64,000 nt of DNA, from positions 487,566 through 551,565 of the forward strand of contig JARVLF010000021.1 in the NCBI GenBank assembly GCA_030849465.1, given 5' to 3'. Within the stretch, counting starts at the first letter, position 1. Each line of letters opens with the position of its first letter. Source of the DNA: Moesziomyces globuligerus. Lineage: Eukaryota; Basidiomycota; Ustilaginomycetes; Ustilaginales; Ustilaginaceae. The notes under the pieces were generated by a model. That model worked only from the letters and a program-made list of their open reading frames with translations, was not told where the DNA came from and did no database searches. Shown here one piece after another: positions 40,017 through 50,600 of this stretch. The translations under genes were made by a program, and so were the position numbers.

Positions 40017-40962
40017 GTGGTGCGGTGCTGATCACTGGATACGTCGACGATGTCTGAGATCGACGGATGCCTGTCGTTGAAGCCTGATGGATCGCGTCGG
40101 CTCTGAAGGATGCAGTTGCGGATCTGGAATAGCAACGTCTGAGGTGCAGAGGCGTAGGTGAGAGTGTGCAGAGAGGATGCGACTACCGAGTCGGAGCTAC
40201 CGCTGCATTCCTAGCAAGCTGATGCGGGGAAGAAAGGCGGAATGAAAAGTCGGCGCTTCGAGACCGGTCTGGCGGCTGACGGCGACGGCTGTATAGAAGA
40301 GGATGTCGGATGCTGGTTTGCCGAGGTTGACCGACGATGACGAAAGCGGCTGCGCGTGGAGCGTGTCAAGCGAAGGGAATGGGTATGGTGGTACAGCGGA
40401 GGGATGGATCTACAGAGCGTTGTTGTCGAGTCTATAAGGATACAGAGGTGATGAGCACGGCGTGGGGCAGGTGGTGGTGTTGCGCGTTGGCGGCGTAGCG
40501 CGCGAAGCCCTTGAGCCCGTGTTGGAATAAGAGCAGAGGTGATGATGCGAGCGAGTGACCGGACCGGAGCGATGAGGAAGAAGCAAAGAAGCGATGTGAT
40601 GGTGTCGACGGTGGCCCTGCCAGTGTGCCGACTGAGTTGCGTCCGCCGAGCCAAGGTGGCATGGCAGCGCGGCGCGGCGCAAACGCAAAGTAACAGAACA
40701 GCGCAGCCCTCGCCCTCGCCCTGCGGCCGAATTGTGACGTCCCAGCCTCAAGCCTCCGCCCCGACCCAACGGGCCCGATCCGAAGACCAGCCAGCCGTTC
40801 CACTTTTCCGAGCGCCGTTTTTTAAAGTCACATGCCTTACGCTCACTCAACGATCACCGCGGCCGCTCTGCTCCAGCCTTCGCTCCACTCGGCGTTTGGC
40901 TACCGTCCGAAAAAATACAGCGCTGCCTCCACAACGGCCGTGCTACTCTACAATGTGACTCC
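40017..40962. other. Region upstream of CAF40, no supported gene
   Basis: About 0.95 kb of promoter-like sequence with overlapping short ORFs. Nothing is recognised. Confidence 0.5.
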
Positions 40963-41196
40963 TCACGCCTGATGCGAGTTGAAAGGCTGGCGGATCATCT
41001 TCTCGTCGTAGTTGTCGATGATGAAGCGCCTTTGCTGATCCTTAGGCAAGGCTTTGTACGCCTTGGCTTTTTCCGTGCCCATTTGCAATCGGTAGACGAT
41101 GATCTTGCCATCCGACGTCGGCTCGCTGGCAAGATAGTTGCGACGGGGCCCAGTAACGGAGCCACCTGCGGACGGGCTGCTCTCTCGCGATCCCAT
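40963..41196 (-). CDS. Possible small protein or gene fragment (77 aa)
   Basis: ATG at 41196, TGA at 40963-40965. The sequence has a Ser/Gly-rich start and a charged helical second half (KAYKALPKDQQRRFIIDNY). The frame is open a little upstream, so this could be the last exon of a decayed gene next to the transposon block. I recognise no family. It is listed because its composition is more protein-like than its surroundings. Confidence 0.3.
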   Translation of the reverse strand: MGSRESSPSAGGSVTGPRRNYLASEPTSDGKIIVYRLQMGTEKAKAYKALPKDQQRRFIIDNYDEKMIRQPFNSHQA

Positions 41197-41893
41197 GTTG
41201 AATACTCCGATGACAACGTTCAAGACAAACTGGCCATCTGTAGCACAACCTCGGTAGACGAACAGAACAAACTTGTGGCAGACATCGGTCTGCGAACGCC
41301 GCGGGCCAAGCCGTTGGCGGATCGCTCACGACGCCTGGTAAAGCCTCAACCGCAGTCGATACCCTTTCTCGTCTGTGGTACAGTTGCAGCAGTCAGGATC
41401 GTTTCCCTAGCAGTCCGTGTTCCGCTCCGCTAATTGCTGCAGCCCGTTCCGTCGTAGCAGTTGAGCGTAGATGATTGCGCACTCGTCCGAGACGCAATGT
41501 CCAAGATCATCAGAGCTAGAAGTAAGATTGAGAGGCGCGTCCTTTGGCGGCTCTGTTGGAGTATGGTCTTTCTGTTGGAAAACGGTGTTACGGGAGCTTG
41601 TTGGAAAACAGCGATGGAAAACCGTCCTTTCTTTTTGTCAAGGGCAATAAATTGCCGGTGACGTAGTTCGCTTAGTTCACGTAGATGTGGCCAGGAAAAT
41701 GCACGCTGAGCGGATGCGCTTTTGTTTGCCACACGCACAGAACAGCCATTTTTACTTTGCTTTTATGGAAACACAATTCTCCCTTCTTAACCACCACCAT
41801 CTTTTTTGCAGCAGGATTGCTCTTTTCTACCTCAAGGCATCAACCATGCTTCTTCACAGGTCTCAAACTTGTTCCACGCTTTCCTACGCTATG
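41197..41893. other. Transition zone between genes and retrotransposon block
   Basis: About 700 bp, visibly more AT-rich than the genes to the left. No supported gene. Confidence 0.5.
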
Positions 41894-42831
41894 TGTTACG
41901 GGCCTGGATCAGACCCTGATCGACGCGGGCACGTGTGGAGGGCGCAGGCAAAAACCTGGCGCCCGGGCTGCGAGCGCGCCAAGTCGCGGTCCGGCGAGTG
42001 GAGGCCACTCGACGAATTTTGCAAGCAATTCGCCCAGTGAGGCCCACTCGACGAACGGCCTGCGGCAACCCCGGAAAACCACGAGCAGGTCATACGATGG
42101 ACGGACCCGGCTCGGAGACGAAGGGGAGGAGGAGAGGAGTGCTTGTTGCCCCAGGGGCAGCAAGCATAACGTGCAAAAGGGAGGTATGCACAGGAGGAGG
42201 CCCGAGCTCGGGGAGGTGGGCGAAACCTCATTGCATCAATGGGATGCTGGCTGGGCCGTCCGAGATGGCACCTTGCCACACGCTGGCCCTCCTGGTGAGG
42301 GCAAGTACTTATAGCTTCGACTCATCGAGTGCGATGGGGCTGCACCCCATCCACTCTACTTTACTTTACAGCACTCAGTCGTTATCATTCGTCAGTATCA
42401 CTGTCTTTCAGTCAATTCGTCTCACAGTAGCAATCGCAGGGCGTTGCTACTACTTGCGTGTGTGTTGTATCACCGCTTCAGACGCCGTCAACACCTCCAT
42501 CGGCGCTACAGCACCTACACCGTAGGCAGTACCTCCACTGCGGCCCTGGAACCTCCACCAGTGCCCGACAACCGTCTGAGCATTACGAGCACTCGTGCAA
42601 AGATGGAGGTCCTCACCACGACGCCCCAAGGCGTCTGCAACCATCAAGTCGTGCCGCGCTACCTCTGAATGGGGTGCTCACAGTGGTCAGCCGTTATCCG
42701 TTGAGTCGCGTCGACTTGCCGAACAACTCAAGCCACTTGGCAAGTCCACGCCACTCGCCGAATAAATCAAGTCATTCGTCGAGTTCACGTCACTTGCCGA
42801 ATAAGGGATTTTGGGCACGCGACCCCTGACA
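41894..42831 (+). repeat. E1 5' LTR (938 bp)
   Basis: Starts TGTTACGGGCC and ends CCCCTGACA. It is homologous to the 941-bp inner LTRs but with many substitutions and small indels, so E1 belongs to an older or different sub-lineage. Confidence 0.9.
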
Positions 42832-42869
42832 TTAGAGTGGATCGTTCAAGCAGCTCCCCACGACTCACC

Positions 42870-44297
42870 ATGGCGGACGAGACCCTCGTCAAGAAGCTGG
42901 ACGAGCTCATCGGCCTGGTCAAGGCCCAGCTCGAGCTCACCACCCGTGTCAATCAAGAAACCAGGACGGCCCGAGCCCGCCAGCACCTTGCCGAGCGTCT
43001 CGCGCAGGCTCCCGAGGAGCAGGCCGACGAATCCTCGTTTGCCGACCCGCCCACTCCTACGCCTGCTGCTTGTCCTCGCCGATCGGTGTCATTCGCTGAC
43101 GGTAGTGAGCGCACCTACACCGACCGCGAGACGTACTCGACTCCGACTGGCAGTCGCTACACGAAGCCAAGGACGGAGGCCGCCTCAGGCGAGGAGGAGT
43201 ACGATACCATCTCGCTGGAGGATCTTCCGCATAGCCAGCAGAAGTCCCTCTCGACGCCCTTCCCCAAGTTCAACCCCCGTGACGTCGAGCTGTTCGTGAT
43301 CGAGGCCGAGGCTTGGTTCAAATTCAACCGAGTCTACAACCACGAGACGATGATCAACTACACGGGCACCCAGCTGGACGGCAGCGCTCGCGAGTGGTGG
43401 ACCTCCAAGATCCGGGTCGATCGGCCCCGCCAGGGCAAGCTGTTCCATGACTGGCACTTCTTCACGAAGCGGCTCTCAGAACAGTACAACCCGCGTAACG
43501 TCAGAATGGAGGCCTACAACAAGCTGTTGGCTCTCCGCCTTACTAGCGACACCCCGGGCGCGGCCACTCGCCACGTCGAGCGGTTCCGCGACCTCGAAAG
43601 TCAGGTCAACCTTGAGGACACCGAGCTACTCATTGACTTGTTCCGAGGCAGTCTGACTCGCAGCCTGCAGGAGAAGTTCGAGCGCAACCCGCCCAGCGAC
43701 CGCTGGGGCTGGTATCGCGAGGTCGAGGAGATTGACAGGCAGAGGATGTCTCTGCAGCAGGCGTCCGCCAGGCACCCAAGCCTACCGGCCCCGCGCAGCG
43801 GCATGGCAGCAAGTCAGCGCCCCGCAGGGCCCACTACGGTTAGTCCACCCCGCCAGCCTGCCCCTCCGGCGCCTGGCACGCCGTACCGGCCCGGCAACAG
43901 GCCGCTGCCGCCGCACTTGGCGCAGAACCTTAGGCCACGCGCCCCGGCCGGTAGCGCAGGACCCACAACGTTTGGCAGCACGGTTTGCCACCTGTGCCAA
44001 GGCACAGGCCACTGGGCACGAGACTGCCCAAGCAGGAAGGCACCGCCGGCAACCCCAAGGCCGGCTGGCCCAAGGGTTGCGGTGGCACTCGAGGACCCGC
44101 AGCAAGGCGAGCATCCTCCAGAGGAGGCCGGGGAATTGGAGCAGGCTGACGATGGGGAGGACTACGGGTATGACGCGGTCGACCGAGAGCCCCTGGACCT
44201 CACCCAGTTTGAAAGTCCGGCTGCGGCCGCCAACCAAGCCGCTCCTCGAGACGACAACGATGACGCCCAGGAAAACTGCTATGGGGCGATGCACTAA
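42870..44297 (+). CDS. gag: E1 Gag
   Basis: 475 residues from ATG 42870 (MADETLVKKLDELIGLVKAQ), stop TAA 44295-44297. It has an N-terminal helical segment, a retrotransposon Gag domain (FPKFNPRDVELFVIEAEAWF through LEDTELLIDLFRGSLTRSLQ), a Pro-rich region and one CCHC knuckle CHLCQGTGHWARDC. It is the same length as the inner-copy Gag with scattered substitutions. The frame is open into the LTR without an earlier ATG. The stop overlaps the pol ATG as TAATG. Confidence 0.92.
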   Translation: MADETLVKKLDELIGLVKAQLELTTRVNQETRTARARQHLAERLAQAPEEQADESSFADPPTPTPAACPRRSVSFADGSERTYTDRETYSTPTGSRYTKPRTEAASGEEEYDTISLEDLPHSQQKSLSTPFPKFNPRDVELFVIEAEAWFKFNRVYNHETMINYTGTQLDGSAREWWTSKIRVDRPRQGKLFHDWHFFTKRLSEQYNPRNVRMEAYNKLLALRLTSDTPGAATRHVERFRDLESQVNLEDTELLIDLFRGSLTRSLQEKFERNPPSDRWGWYREVEEIDRQRMSLQQASARHPSLPAPRSGMAASQRPAGPTTVSPPRQPAPPAPGTPYRPGNRPLPPHLAQNLRPRAPAGSAGPTTFGSTVCHLCQGTGHWARDCPSRKAPPATPRPAGPRVAVALEDPQQGEHPPEEAGELEQADDGEDYGYDAVDREPLDLTQFESPAAAANQAAPRDDNDDAQENCYGAMH

Positions 44298-45207
44298 TGG
44301 CATGCATGGCCCTACATCCCTGGACGCCATCCATCTGTAAATATCAAGATTGCTCTCTTTGTTTCTCAGCCAGCAACGGCAAGGCGGTGCTCGAGTTGAC
44401 CGGAACGGTCCAAGGCCACCCGGCTCGCATCCTTGCCGACACCGGCGCTGGCCTGTCCATAGTCTCAGGTTCGTTCGCCCGCAAACACAAAATACCATCA
44501 AAAACAGCAAAAACAACAACAATACATGGTGTCACCGGGCACCAGATGACCACGCGGTCCATGGCGATGACCCGGGTAGCAATTGGGGGCCACGACCTCG
44601 GCCCGGTGCCCGCATGGGTAGTGGACGTGGCCGACTACGACTTCATCCTGGGGTATCGGGCCCTACGCCGGCTCAAACCAACTATCCATTGGGATACCGG
44701 GCAACTCGAGTTCAAGCTGCTAGGGCCGATGCAGGCCTATAACGCGTCCCAGGATGACGGGTCGCTTCTACCGAGAGCTGTCAAGGAAGGCGCTCGGCGA
44801 ATTTTGGTGGTGTCCGCCGAGTTGTACCCACTCGCCGAGCCTCCACCTTCGTCCGCCGAGACGCGCCGACTCGGCAAATTACCGCTCCTGTCCGTTGAGT
44901 CGACCCCACCCGCCAAACGTCAAACTTCGGCAAAGCTCCACGGCCACGAGTTTGTATCCGCCGAACGCTTGATGCAAGCAGCCGTTGAAGACGGCCCAAT
45001 TGGGTTCATGCTTCTAGAGGATCCATGGGATTCCCTCCCGGCGTTCGGTTTCGTGCCCACCGGAGCCGACAAGGGGGTGGAGATGGAGGTGGAGCCCAAC
45101 AAGCCGGTGTCGGTCGAAGAGATCCCAGAGCCTTACAGGCACCTGCGAGGCGTCTTCGACAAGGTGGAGGCAGACCGGCTACCGCCTCATACGGATCATG
45201 ACCTCCG
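44297..45207 (+). pseudogene. pol: E1 Pol, 5' part (protease), interrupted by insertion
   Basis: The first ~303 codons of E1 pol: aspartic protease with ILADTGAGLSIVSGSF, then the linker with 13-residue repeats encoded by 39-nt palindromes, up to HTDHDLR. The inner LTR begins at 45208 and ends the frame after a further ~45 unrelated codons. The remainder of this pol lies at 62624-63828. The two parts are not expected to make one protein unless the 17.4-kb insertion is lost. Confidence 0.92.
45203..45207 (+). repeat. Target-site duplication CTCCG, left copy
   Basis: CTCCG immediately precedes the first inner LTR and is repeated at 62619-62623 just after the last one. Confidence 0.9.
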
Positions 45208-46148
45208 TGTTACAGGCCTGGATCAGACCCTGATCGACGCAGGCACGTGTGGAGGGCGCAGGCGAAAATCCGTAGTAGGGGGCTACGAGCGCGCCAAGGC
45301 GCGGTCCGGCGAGTGGAGGCCACTCGACGAATGCCGTCAATAATTCGCCGAGTGAGGCCCACTCGACGGACGGCCTGCGGCGACCCCGGAAAACAACGAG
45401 CGGGTCATACGATGGACGTACCCGGCTCGGAGACGAAGGGGAGGAGGAGAGGGGTGCTCGTTGGCCCAGGGGGCAACGAGTGTAACGTGCAAAGGGGAGT
45501 CATGCACGAGAGGAGGCCTGAGCCCGAGGGGGTGGGCGAAACCTCCTGGCATCAATGAGATGCTAGCAGGGGCCGTTCGAGACGGCACCTTGCCACACGC
45601 TGGCCCTCCTGGTGAGGGCAAGTACTTATAGCTTCGGCTCATCGAGTGCGATGGGGCTGCGCCCCATCCACTCTACTTTACTTTACATCACTCAGTCGTT
45701 ATCATTCGTCAGTATCACTGTCTTTCAGTTACCTCGTCTCACAGTAGCAATCGCAGGGCGTTGCTACTACTTGCGTGTGTGTTGTATCACCGCTTCAGAC
45801 GTCGTCGACACCTTCATCGACGCTACGGCACCTACACCGTAGGCAGTACCTCCACTGCGGCCCTGGAACCTCCACCAGTGCCTCGACAACTGTCTGAGCA
45901 TTACGAGCACTCGTGCAAAGACGGAAGTCCTTCCCACGACGCCCAAAGGCGTCTGCAGCAATCGAGTCGTGCCGCGCTACCTCTGAACGGGGTGCTCACA
46001 GTGGTCAGCCGATATCCGTTGAGTCGCGTCGACTCGCCGAATAAATCAGGCGATCCGTCGAGTCCACGCCACTCGCCGAACGAGTCAAATAATTCGCCGA
46101 GTCCACGTCACTCGCCGAATAAGGATTTCGGGCACGCGACCCCTGACA
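45208..46148 (+). repeat. Inner array LTR 1 (941 bp)
   Basis: TGTTACAGG...CCCTGACA. A TATA-like ACTTATAGC near 45625 could drive transcription. It contains palindrome clusters at 45304-45371 and 46014-46120. It appears identical to the other two array LTRs. Confidence 0.93.
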
Positions 46149-46186
46149 TTAGAGTGGATCGTTCAAGCAGCTCCCCACGACTCACC

Positions 46187-47614
46187 ATGGCGGACGAGAC
46201 CCTCGTCAAGAAGCTGGATGAGCTCATCAGCCTGGTCAAAGCCCAGCTCGAGCTCACCAACCGGGCCAATCAAGAGGCCATGACGGCCCGAGCCCGCCAG
46301 CACCTTGCCGAGCGTCTCTCGCAGGTTCCCGAGGAGCAGGCCGACGAATCCTCGTTCGCCGACCCGCCCACACCTACGCCTGCGGCTCGCCCTCGCCGAT
46401 CGGTGTCCTTCGCCGACGATGACGAGCGCACCTACACCGACCGCGAGACGTACTCAACTCCGACTGGCAGTCGCTACACGAAGCCGAGGACGGACGGCGT
46501 CGCTGGCGGGGAGGAGTATGATACCATCGCGATGGAGGATCTTCCGCCTAGCCAGCAGAAGTCCCTCTCGACGCCCTTCCCCAAGTTCAACCCCCGTGAC
46601 GTCGAACTCTTCGTGATCGAGGCCGAGGCCTGGTTCAAATTCAACCGAGTCTACGACCACGAGACGATGATCAACTACACGGGCACCCAGCTTGACGGCA
46701 GCGCTCGCGAGTGGTGGACCTCCAAGCTCCGAGTCGACCGGCCACGCCAAGGCAAGTTGTTCCATGACTGGCACTTCTTCACGAAGCGCCTCTCAGAGCA
46801 GTACAACCCGCGCAACGTCAGGATGGAGGCCTACAACAAGCTGTTGGCCCTCCGACTCACTAGCGACACGCCGGGCGCGGCCACTCGCCACGTCGAACGG
46901 TTCCGCGATCTCGAGAGCCAGGTCAACCTCGAGGACACCGAGTTGCTCATCGACTTGTTCCGAGGCAGTCTGACTCGCAGCCTGCAGGAGAAGTTCGAGC
47001 GCAACCCGCCCGGCGATCGCTGGGGTTGGTATCGCGAGGTCGAGGAGATTGACAGGCAGAGGATGTCTCTGCAGCAGGCGGCCGCCAGGCACCCAAGCCT
47101 ACCGGCCCCGCGCAGCGGCATGGCAGCAAGTCAGCGCCCCGCAGGGCCCGCTACGGTTAGTCCACCCCGCCAGCCTGCCCCTCCGGCGCCTGGCACGCCG
47201 TATCGGCCCGGCAACCGGCCCCTGCCGCCGCACTTGGCGCAGAACCTTAGGCCGCGCGCGCCGGCCAGTGGCACAGGACCCACGACGTTTGGCAGCACGG
47301 TTTGTCACCTGTGCCAAGGCACAGGCCACTGGGCACGAGACTGCCCAAGCAGGAAGGCACCGCCGTCAACCCCGAGACCGGCTGGCCCAAGGGTTGCGGT
47401 GGCACTCGAGGACCCGCAGCAAGGCGAGCATCCTCCAGAGGAAGCCGTGGAGGCGGAGCAGGCTGACGAAGGTGAGGACTACGGGTACGACTCGGTCGAT
47501 CAAGAGCCCCTGGACCTCACCCAGTTCGAAAGCCCTGCTGCGGCCGCCACCCACGCAGCTCCTCGAGACGACAACGATGACGCCCAGGAAAACTGCTATG
47601 GGGCGATGCACTAA
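46187..47614 (+). CDS. gag: Inner copy A Gag
   Basis: 475 residues, ATG 46187, TAA 47612-47614. The Gag capsid domain and a single CCHC knuckle are as in E1. The protein is identical to copy B (54421-55848). The frame extends upstream into the LTR but this is the first ATG. It assembles particles and packages element RNA. The overlap with pol is TAATG, so Pol may be made by termination-reinitiation rather than as a Gag-Pol fusion. Confidence 0.94.
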   Translation: MADETLVKKLDELISLVKAQLELTNRANQEAMTARARQHLAERLSQVPEEQADESSFADPPTPTPAARPRRSVSFADDDERTYTDRETYSTPTGSRYTKPRTDGVAGGEEYDTIAMEDLPPSQQKSLSTPFPKFNPRDVELFVIEAEAWFKFNRVYDHETMINYTGTQLDGSAREWWTSKLRVDRPRQGKLFHDWHFFTKRLSEQYNPRNVRMEAYNKLLALRLTSDTPGAATRHVERFRDLESQVNLEDTELLIDLFRGSLTRSLQEKFERNPPGDRWGWYREVEEIDRQRMSLQQAAARHPSLPAPRSGMAASQRPAGPATVSPPRQPAPPAPGTPYRPGNRPLPPHLAQNLRPRAPASGTGPTTFGSTVCHLCQGTGHWARDCPSRKAPPSTPRPAGPRVAVALEDPQQGEHPPEEAVEAEQADEGEDYGYDSVDQEPLDLTQFESPAAAATHAAPRDDNDDAQENCYGAMH

Positions 47615-50600
47615 TGGCATGCATGGCCCTACATCCCTGGACGCCATCCATCTGTAAATATCAAGATTGCGCTCTTTGTTTCTCAGCCAGCGACGGCAAG
47701 GCGGTGCTCGAGTTGACCGGAACGGTCCAAGGCCACCCGGCTCGCATCCTCGCCGACACCGGCGCTGGCCTGTCCATAGTCTCAGGTTCGTTCGCCCGCA
47801 AACACAAAATACCATCAAAAACAGCAAAAACAACAACAATACATGGTGTCACCGGGCACCAGATGACCACGCGGTCCATGGCGATGACCCGTGTAGCGAT
47901 TGGGGGCCACGACCTCGGCCCGGTGCCCGCGTGGGTAGTGGACGTGGCCGACTACGACTTCATCCTGGGGTATCGGGCCCTACGCCGGCTCAAACCAACT
48001 ATCCATTGGGAGACCGGGCAGCTCGAGTTCGAGCTACTAGGGCCGATGCAGGCCTACCATGCCTCCCAAGATGACGGGTCGCTTCTACCAAAAGCCGTCG
48101 AAGAAGGCACACGGCGAATTTCGGTGACATCCGCCGAGTCGCGGCCACTCGACGAACCTCCACATTCGTTCGCCGAGTCGCGCTCACTCGGCGAATTGCC
48201 GCTCCGGTCCGCCGAGGCCACCCCATTTGCCGAACGCCAAATTCCGGCGAGGCTCCACGGCCACGAGTTTGTATCCGCCGAACGCCTGCTGCAGGCAGCC
48301 GTCGAAGACGGCCCAATTGGGTTCATGCTCCTGGAGGAACCATGGGATTCCCTCCCGGCATTCGGTTTCGTGCCTACCGGAGCCGACAAGGGGGTGGAAA
48401 TGGAGGTGGAGCCCGACAAGCCGGTGTTGGTCGAAGAGATCCCAGAGCCTTACAGGCATCTGCGAGTCGTCTTCGACGAGGTGGAAGCAGACCGGCTGCC
48501 GCCCCACACGGATCATGACCTCCGCATCGATTTGGTTGAGGGCAGCAAGCCCCCTCAAGGGCCGCTGTACCTCAAGGGGCCCAAGGAAATGGCAGAACTG
48601 CGCAAGTACTTGGACGAGAATCTTGCCAAGGGCTTCATTCAGCCATCAAAGAGCCCGGCGCGGTCACCGGTGCTCTTCGTACCCAAGAAGGACGGCGGCC
48701 TTCGTCTCTGTGTCGACTACAGAGGGCTCAACGAGATTACGATCAAGAATCGCGCGCCACTGCCGCTCATCGAGGAGCAGCTATTCCTCCTTCGCAGGGC
48801 CAAGATCTACTCGAAGCTGGACCTCAAGGCAGCCTACAACCTGATTCGCATTTCAAGTGGCGACGAATGGAAGACGGCATTTGGGACCCAGCTTGGGCTA
48901 TACGAGTACTTGGTGATGCCGTTCGGCCTGGCAAATGCCCCAGCTCACTTCCAGTCGTTCATCAACCACATCTACCGCGACATCATTGGGGTGTACGTGG
49001 TAGTGTACCTTGACGACTTCCTCATCTTCAGCGACACGCTCGACGAGCACATCAAGCACGTCACAGAGGTGCTCACAAGGCTCAAGCAGCACAGACTCTT
49101 CGCCAAGCTGTCCAAGTGTGCTTTTCACACCGACACGGTCGAATTCCTGGGGTACATCATCAAGCCATCAGGAATTGGGATGGACCCAGAGAAGGTCCGC
49201 ACAGTCAAGGAATGGCCTATGCCGGAGTCGATCCACGACATCCAGCGCTTCCTTGGGTTTGCGAACTTCTACCGGCGGTTCATCTCCCACTTTGCCCGGA
49301 TCGCCAAGCCCCTCACGTCCCTGGTGAAGCCAACGGAACGCTTCAAGAAGTTCGAGCTGCCGGAAGACGCCAAGCAGGCCTTCCACAAGCTCATACAAGC
49401 GTTCACGACGGCAGGAGTGCTAAGACACTTCGATTACCACCTGCCAACGCGGCTCGAGACGGACGCCAGCGACTTTGCCATTGCCGGGGTCCTGAAGCAG
49501 GAACACGAGGGCCGGTGGCACCCGGTCGCATACTACTCGCGGAAGATGGCGCCCGCCGAGAAGAACTACGAGATCCATGACAAGGAGCTTCTCGCGGTTG
49601 TGGCATGCCTCACCCAGTGGCGCCATATGCTGGCAGGGCTGCCTAGTCAGCTCGTCATTCTCACGGACCACGAGGCGCTCAAGTACTTCAAGTCGCAACG
49701 CCGCATCACGGGCAGGCAGGCACGCTGGGCGGTGTTGCTAGCAGACTTCAACTTCGTGTTGCAGTACCGGCCAGGGGATAAGGCCGGCGAGCCTGACGCC
49801 CTGACTCGGCGTCGCGACATGGAGCCGGCAGGCGAGGAGCGCGAGCACAACGTGCGGCAGCTATTGCCCTCCCGCGTATTTGCGGTAGAAAACGAGCCAA
49901 TTCGGCGAGTCCTTGCAACTCGACGAACGTCCGCCGAGTCACCGGAACTCGACGGACGCGCTCCGACCATGGCCAATATCGCCTCGGAAGGACTGCTAGG
50001 CCTCGCCAAGACCTTCCAACCGCTCGATAAAGAGTTGGCCGAGCTGCACGCCAAAACACCGTTCGAGGAGAAGAACGGAGTGTGGTACAAGGAAGGCCGG
50101 TTGGTAGTGCCGAAGGTAACCATGCCAGGTAGCACCACCGACCGCAAGACTCGTCACGCCCGCGAGGTGGACGAGCAGTCGCTGTCGGTGGAGCACCTTC
50201 GCTTCATGGTAATGTCGCAGTGCCATGACGGAGTGGCGGCCGGCCACGTTGGCCGCGACGCCACGCTGCACCTGGCACGGCGACACTACTGGTGGCCAGG
50301 CATGGCAACCTGGATAGCGGACTACGTCGCGAGCTGCCCTGTCTGCGCCAGATACAAAGCGCCCAGACACAAGCCATACGGCTTGCTGCAGCCACTCGCA
50401 ACGCCGCAACGGCCATGGGGTTCCATATCGATGGACTTCATCGAAGGCCTGCCGCTGTCGAGCGGGTACGACTCCATCTTGGTAATCGTCGACCGCTTGA
50501 CCAAGTATGCAGTCGTCGCCCCGACGCACAAGACAGCGACAGCCGAGCAAACCGCCGAGCTCCTCAAGCTTCACTTGTTCGCCCACTTTGGCGTCCCGGA

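Noticed and set aside
45304..46120. CRISPR-like regular spacing of repeats
   Set aside because: The 39-nt period with 7-nt loops comes from palindromic units inside a eukaryotic retrotransposon; there are no unique spacers of CRISPR size and no cas genes.
45761..46186. Upstream extension of the Gag frame into the LTR (617 codons in all)
   Set aside because: The extension has no ATG and crosses the LTR end and primer region; the first ATG at 46187 matches the start in E1 and copy B.
47581..47614. Possible -1 slippery site GGAAAAC at the chromovirus gag-pol overlap
   Set aside because: The phase reads G GAA AAC, where the P-site codon would re-pair poorly; it is not a canonical X XXY YYZ heptamer, and TAATG offers a simpler route.
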